DNA of 64,000 bases from Lamellibrachia satsuma (GCA_033239005.1 BSQZ01000004.1:11763007-11827006); one strand, 5' to 3'. Shown: positions 36,322-47,784, counted from the first letter of the stretch. Notes: generated from the sequence alone by a model not told the origin. Program-made: numbers and translations.

Positions 36322-36562
36322 ATACACGCGAATGTGTATTTCTTGGTAAAGTAAATGAACACTATATAAGATGAGATGTCCCTTTTGTCACACAGGTTGT
36401 GATGGAATGTATTACGATAGAGAAGTTGCATTTTGCTGTAACAAAAAGATCTACGCCAAGTCGCCGACCATTGGTTGTTGTGTTCGCCAGTTGTATGATC
36501 CAACTAAATTTCGCTGCGATACTTTCATGACAATCAAACGGACACTTGAAGAAATCCAATGA
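34832..36562 (+). CDS. Secreted two-repeat galaxin-like protein, complete, three exons
   Basis: Exons 34832-34916, 35671-35823 and 36396-36562 join to a 134-residue protein; both introns are phase 1 with good donors (GTGAGT, GTAAGT). Exon 1 encodes a signal peptide, [17 protein letters not shown], probably cut near VYDTEA. Exons 2 and 3 each carry one repeat with identical spacing: C-x11-CC-x12-CC-x11-C, including [18 protein letters not shown] and [17 protein letters not shown]. Di-cysteine repeats of this kind define galaxins, first known as coral skeletal matrix proteins and also found in molluscs and other animals. Known galaxins usually have many more repeats, so this is a very short member. 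A role in extracellular or biomineral matrix is inference. The phase 1-1 repeat exons suggest growth by exon duplication. Both introns are filled with microsatellites. Confidence 0.85.
35182..35498. repeat. Compound (TA)n/(TACA)n/(CA)n tract in galaxin-like intron 1
   Basis: About 315 bp of nearly pure dinucleotide repeat. The TA part carries short interruptions (TTATCCATAAACTGACAATA near 35264). Long minus-strand frames here are artefacts. Confidence 0.95.
35671..35823 (+). CDS. Galaxin-like gene exon 2 (repeat 1)
   Basis: The acceptor is TTTCATATTACAG and the donor is TTCA|GTAAGT. It encodes one complete repeat starting at Cys ([14 protein letters not shown]). Confidence 0.85.
35862..36320. 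repeat. (GTAT)n and decayed (ACACACCGT)n in galaxin-like intron 2
   Basis: A GTAT tract to about 35950 is followed by ACACACCGTACACAC-type units, then (GCAC)n and (CA)n. This fills most of the 572-bp intron. Open frames of up to 206 codons on both strands are translated repeat. Confidence 0.95.
36396..36562 (+). CDS. Galaxin-like gene exon 3 (repeat 2 and C terminus)
   Basis: The acceptor is TTTGTCACACAG. It encodes [14 protein letters not shown] through [11 protein letters not shown], then a polar tail [13 protein letters not shown] and TGA at 36560-36562. Confidence 0.85.
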
Positions 36563-36599
36563 ACATATTTTAATTAACAACTGACTTGAGTAAATGTTA

Positions 36600-37540
36600 G
36601 TCACAAAACATTTAAAATATAAGAACATAAAACAATGTACAAAATGTTTCTTGTTGTTTCTTGGTCGTCAAGAGCGTTTCCTAACAAAGTCATCCGTAAA
36701 CATTTTCACAACCCACACGAGATTTGACACTTTGATGCATGCATGGGGACTTTTATGTGCCCTGTTACATACACCAGGTAAGGAAGGTTCTACGGTTCCA
36801 ATGTCCCAGTCCGACGGAAACACGTTTCATATCTCTACGTGAGGTACTGGGTGACGTGACTAATGTTTACTTGAAGTTGGCAGGAAGTGAACTCTCGACC
36901 TCACGACTACCAGTAATGCTCTGTATCATGGCACCACATTACATGCGGGGTTTTACTGGCTTTTATCCACAGCTCTGTTCCACACAGAATGTGTGGAATG
37001 AATGCGGGTACAATAATATTCAAACCTGTGTTCGTCAAGATGCCATATGGATGGAAAACACTAGAACACAGAATACTGAACATAAATGGTAAAGGATCGT
37101 CATAATCGTGTCATAGACGATTAAATATTAATTGTATTATCTGGCTCATTACAAAGGAGCGAGGTGTCTGCGAGAACAATGGGGCTGTCTCGGACGATAA
37201 CGCTATTTTGTAGGAAGAGACATTAAGCTGAATTTGTTCCTTCCTGACACACACCGTTTGTGTACACTATATTTATGGTAGAAAAACGTCAAAGCCATGC
37301 ATATATTATATGGTGGCGACACAGAGGAAGAGAGTTGCAGACAGGGAAAGCAACGACTCTAAAGAATCCATAGTAGTTGTAGCATGACCCAAAAATATAC
37401 AAAAGATGTGAACAGCCACGTGAAACTGGATGGTCGTAGACAGATAAATAATGTGATTGGTGTCACTGGAAGTGCCTGATGCCAAGGTAAGTGATTGATG
37501 CCAGTGGGAAGTCAAGTGACTAGCGCTGATGGAACGTGAC
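36600..37540. other. Sequence downstream of the galaxin-like gene
   Basis: About 36845-36955 read on the minus strand has a weak tRNA-like head (GTGGTGCCATGATACAGAGC, then GAGGTCGAGAGTTC) and may be a second SINE type. The 117-codon plus frame 36739-37092 overlaps it and is not credited. Degenerate AAGTGACTAGTGCTGATGG-type repeats begin near 37430. Confidence 0.35.
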
Positions 37541-37543
37541 TAT

Positions 37544-38170
37544 TCAAAGGCGGTCCTTCGGGACGAGGATGACGTCGGCAAAGGGTCGGTCGTGGGTCCT
37601 GAGGTGACTCAGGAGTTCAATTCGAGATGTGCAGATGTTGGAGCTGTAGGGCCAGGAGATTCCGGGTGGACGTGTGGTTCTTTGTTCCTCTCTTTTTCTC
37701 TGCCTCTTCTCAACCTCATTCAGTAGGCGGTCTGATTCAAAGTGGACCGTGCGGCTCCAAAGTGGACGGTCGGTGGCCTGATCCTCTCAGGTTGTGGTAT
37801 TGATGCGGCTCTTTCTCTGACCGCCACGGGATGCTATGGCTCAGCAGAGATATGAGGGCCTTTCGAGGGAGTCAAGAGTCGGGCATTCCAAACACAATGG
37901 CCCGTACAGCAAATGTTGTTATGTACAATCATTTCCTCGATGTTGCTTTAGCCTCACTGAGGCCGCTGGTGTTCATGCGGCGGTCGTCCCAATGGATGAC
38001 AGGCATTCTTGAAGGGTCTTTAGGTGGCAGTGGTGAGTGATCCACTCTTCACTCCCATATAATGTAGTATTGACGCAGACGGCTTTGAACACCATACTTT
38101 TTGTCTCCTTCCTGAAGCTGTGGTCGTCAAAGACTCGGTGGCGCAACTTCCTAGACGAGGTGTTGACCAA
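37544..38170 (-). pseudogene. LINE ORF2 C-terminal relic
   Basis: The minus-strand frame from 38170 reads RKLRHRVFDDHSFRKETKSM then VFKAVCVNTTLYGSEEW, the typical region after the reverse-transcriptase catalytic box in many animal LINEs (L-Y-G-S-E-x-W). Further on, after stops and shifts, the end reads CTSRIELLSHLRTHDRPFAD and VILVPKDRL before TGA at 37546-37544. This is the C-terminal zinc-finger-like tail of such LINEs, although its first Cys pair is lost. It is broken in several places. Confidence 0.75.
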
Positions 38171-38209
38171 GCAGATTCGGTTCTGAATTTAAAGTGACTA
38201 ATGCTAAAG

Positions 38210-38370
38210 GGAAGTGACTAGTGCTGATGTCAATGTAAATGTTTGGTATTAAGGAAAGTGACTAGTAGCAACGAGAAGTGAATGAAGCCGGTGGAAGTGA
38301 CTGGTGCTATGGGAAGAGTATGAAACCAAAGGAAGTACTGACTAATGACAATGAGAAGTGACTGACTGAC
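38210..38370. repeat. Decayed roughly 20-bp repeats
   Basis: AAGTGACTAGTGCTGATG and variants recur. Similar pieces lie at 37430-37530 on the far side of the LINE relic, which suggests the LINE inserted into an existing array. Confidence 0.55.
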
Positions 38371-38999
38371 AACCAAACAATTGTCAATATGCTTACATGG
38401 AAGCCACTTGTTAAGATACACTCACAAATACCGATATAATTTCTTACATGTCTACGAACGTTGAATGGGAACACAGACCTGTGTTTGGGAAATTCTAAAC
38501 GAAAAGTTAAACATCTATTTAGGAAATAGTGTCTCGTTAAAAGTTGATACATTTTCCTAGTACTGTTTCTGTGCCCAACAGTGTCCCTATTAATTATGCT
38601 GCAGCCGCGTGGACTTTGCATTGAACGACCACGATCTAATTCGTTGAGCAGCACTCCATAACTAGCTTGTATTGACCGGAATCCGTCTGATGTAGTTACG
38701 ATATCACATAGCAGTACTTATTATCGGGACATCGTCTAGCACCGCCGGTCGATCGCTGGGCTGCGTCGCCTAATATTCCCTTATCTCACACTACCTGCTA
38801 ATCTTGTTTCCGTCTTGTAACCTCCCGGGCGTGCACGCTAGGAGATGTTGTGCAAGGAGCTACAACGCCCTATGTATAAGCATACAGCCTTGGGGGTGTG
38901 GAGGGTACTGGTATTTATTTCGTTATTAGCCAGTTCACGGTGATTTGGGGAAATGACACTGGATCGATCAAAATACTATGAATTGGTCAGAGTATATAA

Positions 39000-39000
<1 letters not shown>
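38371..39000. other. Intergenic sequence, nothing recognised
   Basis: The open frame 38307-38654 on the minus strand resembles no known family. Confidence 0.4.
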
Positions 39001-39003
<3 letters not shown>

Positions 39004-39075
<72 letters not shown>

Positions 39076-39241
39076 TTATTTATTTATTTATGCAAAATAA
39101 CAACACAAGTCCAGCGTAGATTGGAATAGGCCAAAGAACGACATTTAGATTTATTAATTAAGGAGCAGGAAATTAGGCAAGCATACATCATCAAAATAAG
39201 TTACATCCAATAATCTCAGCAAGCATGCCGGCCCCCAAAAG
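39004..39241. mobile_element. (TA)n plus third copy of the TA-associated repeat
   Basis: A (TA)n then (TTTA)n tract runs into ATGCAAAATAACAACACAAG and continues through GCAAGCATGCCGGCCCCCAA, matching 22914-23070 and 23979-24135. It stops at the GAGA-rich stretch at 39243. This is a solo copy. Confidence 0.75.
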
Positions 39242-39479
39242 GTGAGAGAGAGAGAGATAGAGGGGAAAGGCATGTCATGCAGTCATACATGAAGTGGGAT
39301 GTTGCTGACTGCGCTGGTGTAAATTATAATACAGAATGTTCTTAAGCGAAACACTGTAATGATGATTCAAACAATATCAAGGAACACACTCTAGCTGTGT
39401 CGGCCACTGAGATGGGAGGACTGCTTAAAGAAGGATGCAAGAAAAGCAGAGGAGGATGAATGACAAGTGCAGAGAGAAG

Positions 39480-39535
39480 GCTGTCAATATGGGGAAGGCT
39501 GTCAATATGGGGAAGGCTGTCAATAGTGGGAAGGC
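39480..39535. repeat. 18-bp tandem repeat, 3 copies
   Basis: GGCTGTCAATATGGGGAA repeated, the last copy changed to ATAGTGGGAA. Confidence 0.8.
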
Positions 39536-39539
39536 TGGA

Positions 39540-41085
39540 AGGGCGGAGACGCAGCATAGAAAGTGGGGAAAACAACGCCTGTGAATTTGAGGCAGTAATT
39601 ATGATTTGATATATAATATTCGAAGTGGACGAATATTCTCGCACATATTTACATATATCGTCGTCGTCGTCATTAAAATGGCTACTATATACCATAACTG
39701 GCTTACATTCACAGAGCTTGACCACGTAGTCCAAGAGCATTAGATAAAAGCGCCCAACATCGAAATAAATAGTACAATGCAAATGTTTTTTTTATTTGGT
39801 TTTCCGTTACTATGACAACCACTGACATTACTGTTGGTCATTTTGAGGTAACGTGTGTCTCTCGATCGGTGCAAGTGTCGATGTCCTGGCCAAAAACACG
39901 TCCCGTCTTCGACAAAAAGACACATTATAGAGTGGATAACATTATAGGGTGGATGACGATTTGCAAGAATACCAATACTTGCACCCACATAGAGATGTCA
40001 AATGTCTCAAAATGACCAGGAGTAATGCTAATTGATGTCACAGTAACAAACCAAACCAATATCGTATAGAAAATGTGTTACAATGTTATCTTAATATGCA
40101 TTTCTTTGATCTAATAGGGTGGGATAGTGTTTTGGCCATGAAATCAATACCTGTACCCACATTGAGATGCCAAATGACACAAAATAACCAAGAGTAGTGG
40201 GTATCACAATAGCAGAATAAAATAATTTAATATGGCTATACGGCTACAATTAATGTGAGGCAGGTGGTGAGTGTTCATATAAGACAAATCGTTGTGCTGA
40301 ATGGAGTAAAACTAAAAAATAAAAGCAAGGTGTGAGAAACTGTTCAGAAACTGGCAACAACCATTTTTTGTAAGTTAATTCATCCCAAAAGATACCGACC
40401 AGTTAGCACAACTTAAAATTTCATGTTTACGAGAATACATCGCCCCATTTATTTCGTTAAGATAATATTTTTGTCAGGATACTGACTCACTGATAATCAT
40501 TCACCCACCATACATCCACCCATCCTCTCACGTGACAACTAATCTCCAACCTACTCGGCAATCACGACACCAAGAGAGTCTGACGCATCCAGACAAATGA
40601 CTGGACGTCTCTCGAAACTTGCTGACAGGCGAAAGCCCTAAATGTTATGTGTAAACTGGTTAATTTAGAGTTTGGCCTCCACTCCACGAACATCGGGTTG
40701 GTTAAATGTCATATATTTGTGTTTCCCTTTATGCATGCGTTTTGCTCTTTATTTTGGACGCGTTATCGGAACCTAAATCAGGTTTGACTAATGGTGATTT
40801 AATCTTACCAATCATCCCACAACTTGGGAATCTTGTATTTTACGTAGAAATACACTATGCCGTTGAGATTGATTCTGATTAACTGCAGATATATGCAAAG
40901 GCGACGATGATCCGAAGCAGGCAAATTGTCGCATGATGAGCCAATTGTCTGTTGTGTGCTATTTCGTAGAAAATCGATTATAAGATGCGGTTTTAATGTC
41001 GTGGATAATCGAAGTCGTAGCAATGGTGATGTGGGCAAAAATAAAATCGCATCGAACCACGTTCACGCATACGAGAAGAAAACAT
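39540..41085. other. Intergenic sequence, no recognised gene
   Basis: Two stretches near 39935-40020 and 40120-40195 are related (TAGGGTGGAT...AATACC...CACCCACATAGAGATG against TAGGGTGGGA...CCCACATTGAGATG), an old tandem duplication of about 180 bp. No coding signal was found. Confidence 0.4.
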
Positions 41086-41089
41086 TGCC

Positions 41090-41749
41090 TTTTATGGGGC
41101 GCGATAGAACGTCTGCCTCTCAATCGAGAAAACCCGGGTTCGAATCCGCGTTTCGAAGCTTTCTCAATTTCATTCAGCCCACTTTGCCACAGTTCACTCA
41201 GCTCACACAGTTCACTCAGCTCACACAGTTCACTCAGCTCACACAGTTCACTCAGCTCACACAGTTCACTCAATTCACACAATTCACTCAGCTCACACAA
41301 TTCACTCAGCTCACACAATTCACTCAGCTCACACAGTTCACTCAGCTCACACAATTCACTCAGCTCACACAGTTCACTCAGCTCACACAATTCACTCAGC
41401 TCACACAGTTCACTCAGCTCACACAGTTCACTCAGCTCACACAATTCACTCAGCTCACACAGTTCACTCAGCTCACACAGTTCACTCAGCTCACACAATT
41501 CACTCAGCTCACACAGTTCACTCAGCTCACACAGTTCACTCAGCTCACACAGTTCACTCAGCTTTAAATGAGTATCTGGATACAGAGAGTGGTGGACACG
41601 TGAACAAGTAGTCTTGCAGCGTGGCCGAATGCTTCCCAAAGAATCAATATGTCGTTGGAATGAACAGTTCTGTCAGGGGTGACGTGTAAGGCGCGTTGAA
41701 CAGTCCCAAGGACTGGGTACCGCGCTATATAAGAACGCACCTTTACCTT
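41090..41749 (+). mobile_element. SINE copy C carrying an internal satellite
   Basis: The head is tRNA-like (TCTGCCTCTCAATCGAGAAA, then B box GGTTCGAATCC). The body starts CATTCAGCCCACTTTGCCAC. At 41190 the normal CAGTTCACTCAGCT is expanded into about 20 copies of an 18-bp unit to 41562. After that the body resumes (AAATGAGTATCTGGATACAG) and runs to the 3' end ATATAAGAACGCACCTTTAC. The rest aligns with copies at 11301, 21331 and 43574. Confidence 0.85.
41190..41562. repeat. 18-bp satellite inside a SINE, about 20 copies
   Basis: The unit is TTCACTCAGCTCACACAG, with an A/G variant at the last base spread through the array. It is stop-free in several frames on both strands, producing LTQFTQ-type repeats in frames up to 226 codons long that are not genes. 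Confidence 0.95.
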
Positions 41750-41774
41750 GTTTCAGTCATATCCAAGTTATCCC

Positions 41775-42270
41775 ACCAGTGTCAAACACTGGTCTCATTG
41801 AGGCTCTGTGTGTGAGGTTGTGAGTCCATCAGTGTACAACACTGGTCTCACTGAGGCCCTGTGTGTGAGGTTGTGAGTCCATCAATGTACAACACTGGTC
41901 TCACTGAGGCCCTGTGTGTGAGGTTGTGAGCCTATCAATGTACAACACTTGTCTCACTGAGGCCCTGTGTGTGAGGTTGTGAGTCCATCAATGTACAACA
42001 CTGGTCTCACTGAGGCCCTGTGTGTGAGGTTGTGAGTCTATCAATGTAAACACTGGTCTCCTGGGCCCCGTATGGAAGGTTGTGAGTCCATCAGTGGACA
42101 ACACTGGTCTCGCTGAGGCCCTGTGTATGAGGTTGTGAGTCCATCAATGTACAACACTGGTCTCCCTGGGGCCAGTATGGAAGTTTGTGAGTCCATCAGT
42201 GTAAACACTGGTCTCGCTGAGGCCCTGTGTGTGAGGTCGTGAGTCCATCAGTGAACACTGACCTCCCAGG
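41775..42270. repeat. 53-bp minisatellite, about 9 copies
   Basis: The unit includes ACAACACTGGTCTCACTGAG and GCCCTGTGTGTGAGGTTGTG. Later copies are more diverged and shorter. Confidence 0.9.
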
Positions 42271-42274
42271 AGCC

Positions 42275-43570
42275 CTGCGTGTCTGGTTGCGGATTTCGGT
42301 TGGGTTACTACGACAGTCGATAACAGTGCTTTCAAACATACTTGTATTTTTTATTTAGTTCATGCACATATTGGAGTACCTGATAACCTTCTCTCTAGAT
42401 AGGCTTGAAGGAATACAGAGAAGAGCAATTAACTGATTCAAGAACTAAGGTAAACCAGTTATAAAAATATCGCCTAAGAGAATATGGCTTCACAACACTA
42501 GAGTTAAGAGGAGAGCAAATATAAGTTTTTAAAGTTATTGAGTGGTTATGAAAATATTGATATATGCGTTTTTTGTCTCTAAAGGAAGATATATGAACTG
42601 GAAGACACGATGTAATGTTAGTGGAGGAAATGTGTAGATTGGATATCATAACGTATTCATTCTCGCAACAAATGAATGGAACAAATTATCTACTGATTGT
42701 GTTAATGAGGCAGCATGAATGCGTTTAAACAGTATAAATATGTTTAGAAAGGCGGGTTACACACAGATGAATAAAAACGTTGGACTCTCGAGAAGCCAGT
42801 GGCTTCCTTGTCCACTTGCCATCTGTGTTTTTGTTCTGGATGGCAATCTTTTTAAATGTTGTTAAATCTCAGGAAGTTCAGTACAGTCACCCACGCATAT
42901 TTCCACTACAAGGAAACAAAAACAATTAAACGACGGCTTGTAGACGATCAAGATATATTTATTGATGTCAAAGTGTTGATGTAACGGACGTTTACGACAG
43001 ACGCGATACAGTGGACGGTTTTAATGGACGTCACCAAATGGAAAATTTCACGAACCGTCTTAGATAGATACGATGACGTGTTCCGTATGTTAGTCTGTCT
43101 CGTGTTAGTCTTGTGTACCGTGCAAATTGTTTGTTAAAAGCGATTTGTTTTTGTATGAATGTTATCTATAGGGTCTCAATATGCAGAAAACAATTTCGTT
43201 TTTAAAGTTTGCCATCTGTGATTTGCATTTAGGTGGGTTCTTAGTATGAAAATTAATTAATAATTATTTTTAATTATTGTAGATGCAATGAATTCGGCCG
43301 ATAATACATGCACACTTAATTCATGCAAAAAAATCGCTTTCGGCAAATAATGTGTACGGGTTAACGCGGCACGTAAGACCATGTCGAACATTTTACTTGT
43401 GGATTCACTTTGAGGCAGGGAAAATGCACATTTACAGACTATGACACAGGTTTAAATGTCTAGTTGCATGGTGGTAGAAAATGTACGTGTCAGTGATGGA
43501 TCCTTGGTGCACGAACACAGAACCCGATTAGTTTGAGTGACACATGACTGGGAGCTTCTTCCATCCAGTA
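42275..43570. other. Intergenic sequence, no recognised gene
   Basis: This is AT-rich unique sequence. A palindromic pair of LINE-like codons may exist near 42400-42660 (minus and plus open stretches), but nothing is firm. Confidence 0.35.
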
Positions 43571-43573
43571 TGG

Positions 43574-43812
43574 ATAGTTTGATCACCCCACGTTGCCACA
43601 GTTCACTCAGCTGTATAAATGAGTACCTGACAATACAGACAGTGGTGGAAATGTGAACGAATAGTCTTCGTGCAATTGCAGCGTGGCTGAATGCTTCCAA
43701 GAGAAGTTGAGATGGCCTTGGAATGAACAGGTCTGCCAGGGGGTGAAGTGTAAAGCGCTTTGAGCAGTCCTAAGGACTGGACACAGCGTTATACAAGAAC
43801 GTACCTTTACCT
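43574..43812 (+). mobile_element. SINE copy D, 5'-truncated, inserted in a satellite
   Basis: It runs from TTTGATCACCCCACGTTGCC to the 3' end ATACAAGAACGTACCTTTAC. TATGG flanks both sides (43569-43573 and 43813-43817). The left flank GAGCTTCTTCCATCCAGTAT is itself part of the 49-bp satellite that continues on the right, so the insertion split a satellite unit. Confidence 0.85.
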
Positions 43813-44285
43813 TATGGTGCGAAACATCAGCCACATAAGACCGACATCTTATTCCATCCAGTATTGTGCGAAACATCAGCGACATAAGACGTAGAGCTTC
43901 TTCCAACCAGTATGGTGCGAAACATCAGCCACATAAGACGTAGAGCTTCTTCCATCCAGTATGGTGCGAAACATCAGCCACATAAGACGGGAAGCTTCTT
44001 CCATCCAGTATGGTGCGAAACATCAGCCACATAAGACGTAGAGCCTCTTCCATCCAGTATGGTGCGAAACATCAGCAACATAAGACGAGCAGCTTCTTCC
44101 ATCCAGTATGGTGCGAAACATCAGCCACATAAGACGGGCAGCTTCTTCCATCCAGTATGGTGCAAAACATCAGCCACTTAAGACGTAGAGCTTCTTCCAT
44201 CCAGTATGGTGCGAAACATCAGCCACATAAGATGTCAGCGTCTTCCATCCAGTATGGTGCGAAACATCAGCTACATAAGAACCGC
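43813..44285. repeat. 49-bp minisatellite, about 9 copies
   Basis: The unit contains ATGGTGCGAAACATCAGCCA and AGAGCTTCTTCCATCCAGT. A partial unit also lies left of SINE copy D at 43551-43573. Confidence 0.9.
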
Positions 44286-44384
44286 ATAAGCCACCAGATT
44301 GAGTGCCAGTCCTCAACTGTCACTCGTCAGGCTCGCCTGTTCCTAGCGGGGTTATAAGTTTGCATCCACATTGATATACACAAC

Positions 44385-44935
44385 ATTAACTCAGCATTAT
44401 TATTGAATTAAAACTCCATCCTCAGTTGATTTAGCCTATCGCGAATCCGGTTCGTTGATGCCCAAATATGTAGTGTGTGAATTGTTTAAGGAACATCCGC
44501 AGTCGATTTAATAAAAAATGCGTGTCTTTGTTCAAATCATTGAGCTAATTGATTTTAGTCGATATATCTGGTAAAGCTCAAAATAGTGGATATTCAAAAT
44601 TGTAAACACTTTGCGGGCCAATGCCGATCATGGACGAAATTTCCATTACATTCAATGTTTGTCAATCACATGACAAAATTACGAAATTTTACTAAGGGTG
44701 AAATGCGTAAGTTTTCTGCGTTTCCATTTTCACTTCAAGTAATGTTTGATCAAACATTAAATAATTGAATAGGTGTTCTGAAGATTTAAAAAAACTACAT
44801 AATAAATGTTGCACAAACGAGCTAGCATGTTGCAGTGGATACTAGGTAGGTTTGGTATTTCGGAAAATTAATTTGAAATGAGACTAGTAAAAATCGAATT
44901 GAGGAGGAACCTTAAAGTAACCGCGCGGAGTAACA
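44385..44935. mobile_element. Dispersed element, about 550 bp (copy 1)
   Basis: It starts AAAACTCCATCCTCAGTTGA and ends ATCGAATTGAGGAGGAACCT. The reverse complement of the end, GGTTCCTCCTCAATTCGATT, resembles the start (CCTCA...TTGATTT), suggesting imperfect terminal inverted repeats. A related copy is at 50868-51745. Confidence 0.6.
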
Positions 44936-45721
44936 GACATGGGGAACCAGCAAGAAAGAAACTAGCGCGTCAACTAGTGAGAATTTAAAATGGTTGCACT
45001 TAGTGTTGAAGCAACGCAGATGTGTGTAATTCGTCCGCCACTGTCGCTGGTGATCTCTATGGTAGACCACACATCGTGCACAATACCAACATTTGCCGCG
45101 TTTATGTGGCAGTTGCAGCATGCTGGGTTTACCACACGCACCAGCGTATAATGCGGTGTGGCATGTACAACCTATCTCGGTGTAGAATTATTCGTCGACC
45201 TGATTGCGTGCAACTCTGGAGTCGATTCTAAAGTAAGCTTTGTAACCACAGGGTGTGGCATGGAATTACCCTTACTGGTCATGATACGAGTAACATTTAA
45301 AGGTATATAGTATGGTTATTTGCATCGTAAAATCGTGTTACATAGTATAAACTAGATTTCTTCTACACCTGTAATATCTTAACCGTCCGAATGTGTTTAT
45401 TGAATCACATTTTTATATAATGTGACTAGCATCCGTTTAATTTGAAATTTTCGTCCAAAATAGCATGTTTATACTGCATCATGTTTAAGAACATATCAAG
45501 GTCAACGAAGCATTGTGGTTCATTAACATGCATTTGGCCATTCAATATATTTGAATATATATAGTTTATACGATATAACTTGATTTTAAGATAACAAATA
45601 TCAGACGTTCTACCATTAAGACCCATTTTACGGTACTTAGTAAACTGGGCCTGCTTTGAGGAAAGAGATAATTGTACGCTATACATAATATACTTAGTGG
45701 TAATTCCATATATTTAAATGT

Positions 45722-46297
45722 TTATTTATTGTGATACCTAAATAATTAAAATAATTTACACATTCAATGTTTGTCCTATTTACAAGACAACAGATATCGA
45801 AATCACGCGGAAAACAGCAAGCATATGTTTATACCCATGATGCTTTGCGCAGAGCCGACATGAGCCGAGCCCCGAACAGGTCCGTTCTGGTCACGTTTAC
45901 GAATCTGGCCTGGCCGCAAGCGAATATCTTGCTGCTGTTTATCGCAGGTTGCTCAACTTTCGCGACTCCGCGTTGCGGGAGGATTTCCTGTTACACGTTT
46001 ATCGTATGTTGCTGGGGGTTGGTCACCAAGGAGTGTGATGTAACGACGTGGCTGGCTGTGCAACTACGGCAACACATGATGTAGCTCCAGTTCCGATTAA
46101 AACAATTCAAACTGTACACAACGGCCCTACACTCTTCTATTCCGGGTTCGGCTCTTTTCGGATCTGCGCAAAACATCATGGGTATTGCAAATATCCTTGC
46201 TCTTTCCCATGAATTTAGATGTTGTATTTGCTGTCTTGTAAATAGTTGGGGCAAAGATTGTGTGTGTAAATATTTTTTTTGCGTATCTCAATAAATA
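45722..46297. mobile_element. Foldback element with roughly 160-bp inverted arms
   Basis: Left arm 45722-45882 and the reverse complement of right arm 46136-46297 align along their length: TTATTTATTGTGATACC against ATTATTTATTGAGATACG, then TATTTACAAGACAACA against TATTTACAAGACAGCA, then CCCATGATGCTTTGCGCAGA against CCCATGATGTTTTGCGCAGA. About 250 bp lie between. Open frames here read the arms and are not credited. Confidence 0.75.
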
Positions 46298-46299
46298 AT

Positions 46300-47780
46300 T
46301 AATCGGAACAGCCATGATAACAAACTAGATACTAAAATCAGTAAAACAAAAGGAGTAAAACACTATTTAACTTTTTTACTACTAAATATATGATGTATGA
46401 TGAACACTTTTTTAATTCTTCCATACATAAATTACGATATATTAGCATGGGGACATCAAACACCCAGATTGTCAAGCTCAAAAAACCACTGCAGCTGCTC
46501 AACTCTCTGCGTGGACCAAACGTATCCCGTAATCCCCTGTATGCACATGCGCAGTAGTGTTAGCAGATGTAGTGAAGACACAACTGTTTTGAAGTTGTTG
46601 GTCGCTTCTACCTGGTGTCTACGCCATGGGAAGTGAAAAATCCCACACAAATGGTAAATGCGTATCCTGTCGTGGACTCACAAACTCTAACACGCACTGC
46701 AGCAGGATGGGTGCTGAATTAACTGCTGCCAAAACTAGCTCTGACAATGGAGCAAAGAGCCGTGCATGGGCGCCTTGTGTGGACGGAGACCGGCGCTACA
46801 CAAAACGTCAGCATTATCGTTATCAACGCAGCGGTTGTAAACTGTAAACCGTTTGTAGAACACATCATCGGTAGAAAGCGCCACTGCATTCGTAGAAAGC
46901 ACCAACAGGATCAATCTACGCTTCGGTTTTCTCTACCAATCACAGCCTTTGTATTAACAACGAACAATGCCTTGATACTACAGGTCAATCATGTTAATAT
47001 CTGACGCATTACTTTTTATCGAACCGCATTACTTTTTATCGAACCGCAGGCGCTGTCGCATTGAGTAGTAACAATAAGTGACCCGTTCCTTCTTGGCCCA
47101 GTTTTTCTGGGCAACTGACACAGGGATTGAAACATGTAGGGCCTATATTACTTTTACACAAATGCATGCTGAGCTAATACTACGAATCTGAAATTTAGTA
47201 AAATACGTGTTTACTATGAAGACTACAATGTGCGAAACATGCTGAGCTAAAATGCTGCAGATTGTATGAGAGAAGCAGATTCGGGTATCAAACCACATCC
47301 CTGTGCATTTAGAGGAACGTCCATAAAGCATGCGTGTCTGACCTAGACATATAACCTGATAATTAAAATTATATATAAATGTTATTACAGAAATGAAAAA
47401 AATGCGTTCGATGTGCTTTTTAAACTCCATACAATTTTACCAATCTCATTCGCATTATTAACCTTGAACAACATAGACTTAGAGACAGGTTGAATATATT
47501 TAGAGTCTTGGTAACTAACTTTCTACTAAGCTCCAAATAGCTTCTGCCTGTCCATATTAATAACCTAATTATCTAAATCGTGCTCACCCAATAATAGTTA
47601 ATTTCATGCATGTCCGCGAGGGCTTATATGCATATAATATAGCGTATTAGTCCATGTCTGTCCGCTAGGGTGTACCATATAATTATTACCTGCTCTCCGA
47701 CGTTTTAAGTTAGACAGTGGAATCCAGAGAATAACGCAGAGAAACAGAAACGCTGTAGATAACAACACGCATCAATACAC
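46300..47780. other. Intergenic sequence, no recognised gene
   Basis: A 19-bp duplication TACTTTTTATCGAACCGCA sits at about 47010-47047. Nothing else is recognised. Confidence 0.4.
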
Positions 47781-47784
47781 AATA

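Noticed and set aside
35702..36503. Frames of 150-206 codons rich in Cys-Val or Thr-His
   Set aside because: They are translated CA, GTAT and GCAC microsatellite in an intron of the galaxin-like gene.
36739..37092. 117-codon plus frame downstream of the galaxin-like gene
   Set aside because: It overlaps a possible SINE-like head on the minus strand and has no family resemblance or splice support.
45767..46084. 105-codon plus frame with hydrophobic stretch
   Set aside because: It reads through the left arm and centre of the foldback element, and the inverted arm does not keep an equivalent frame.
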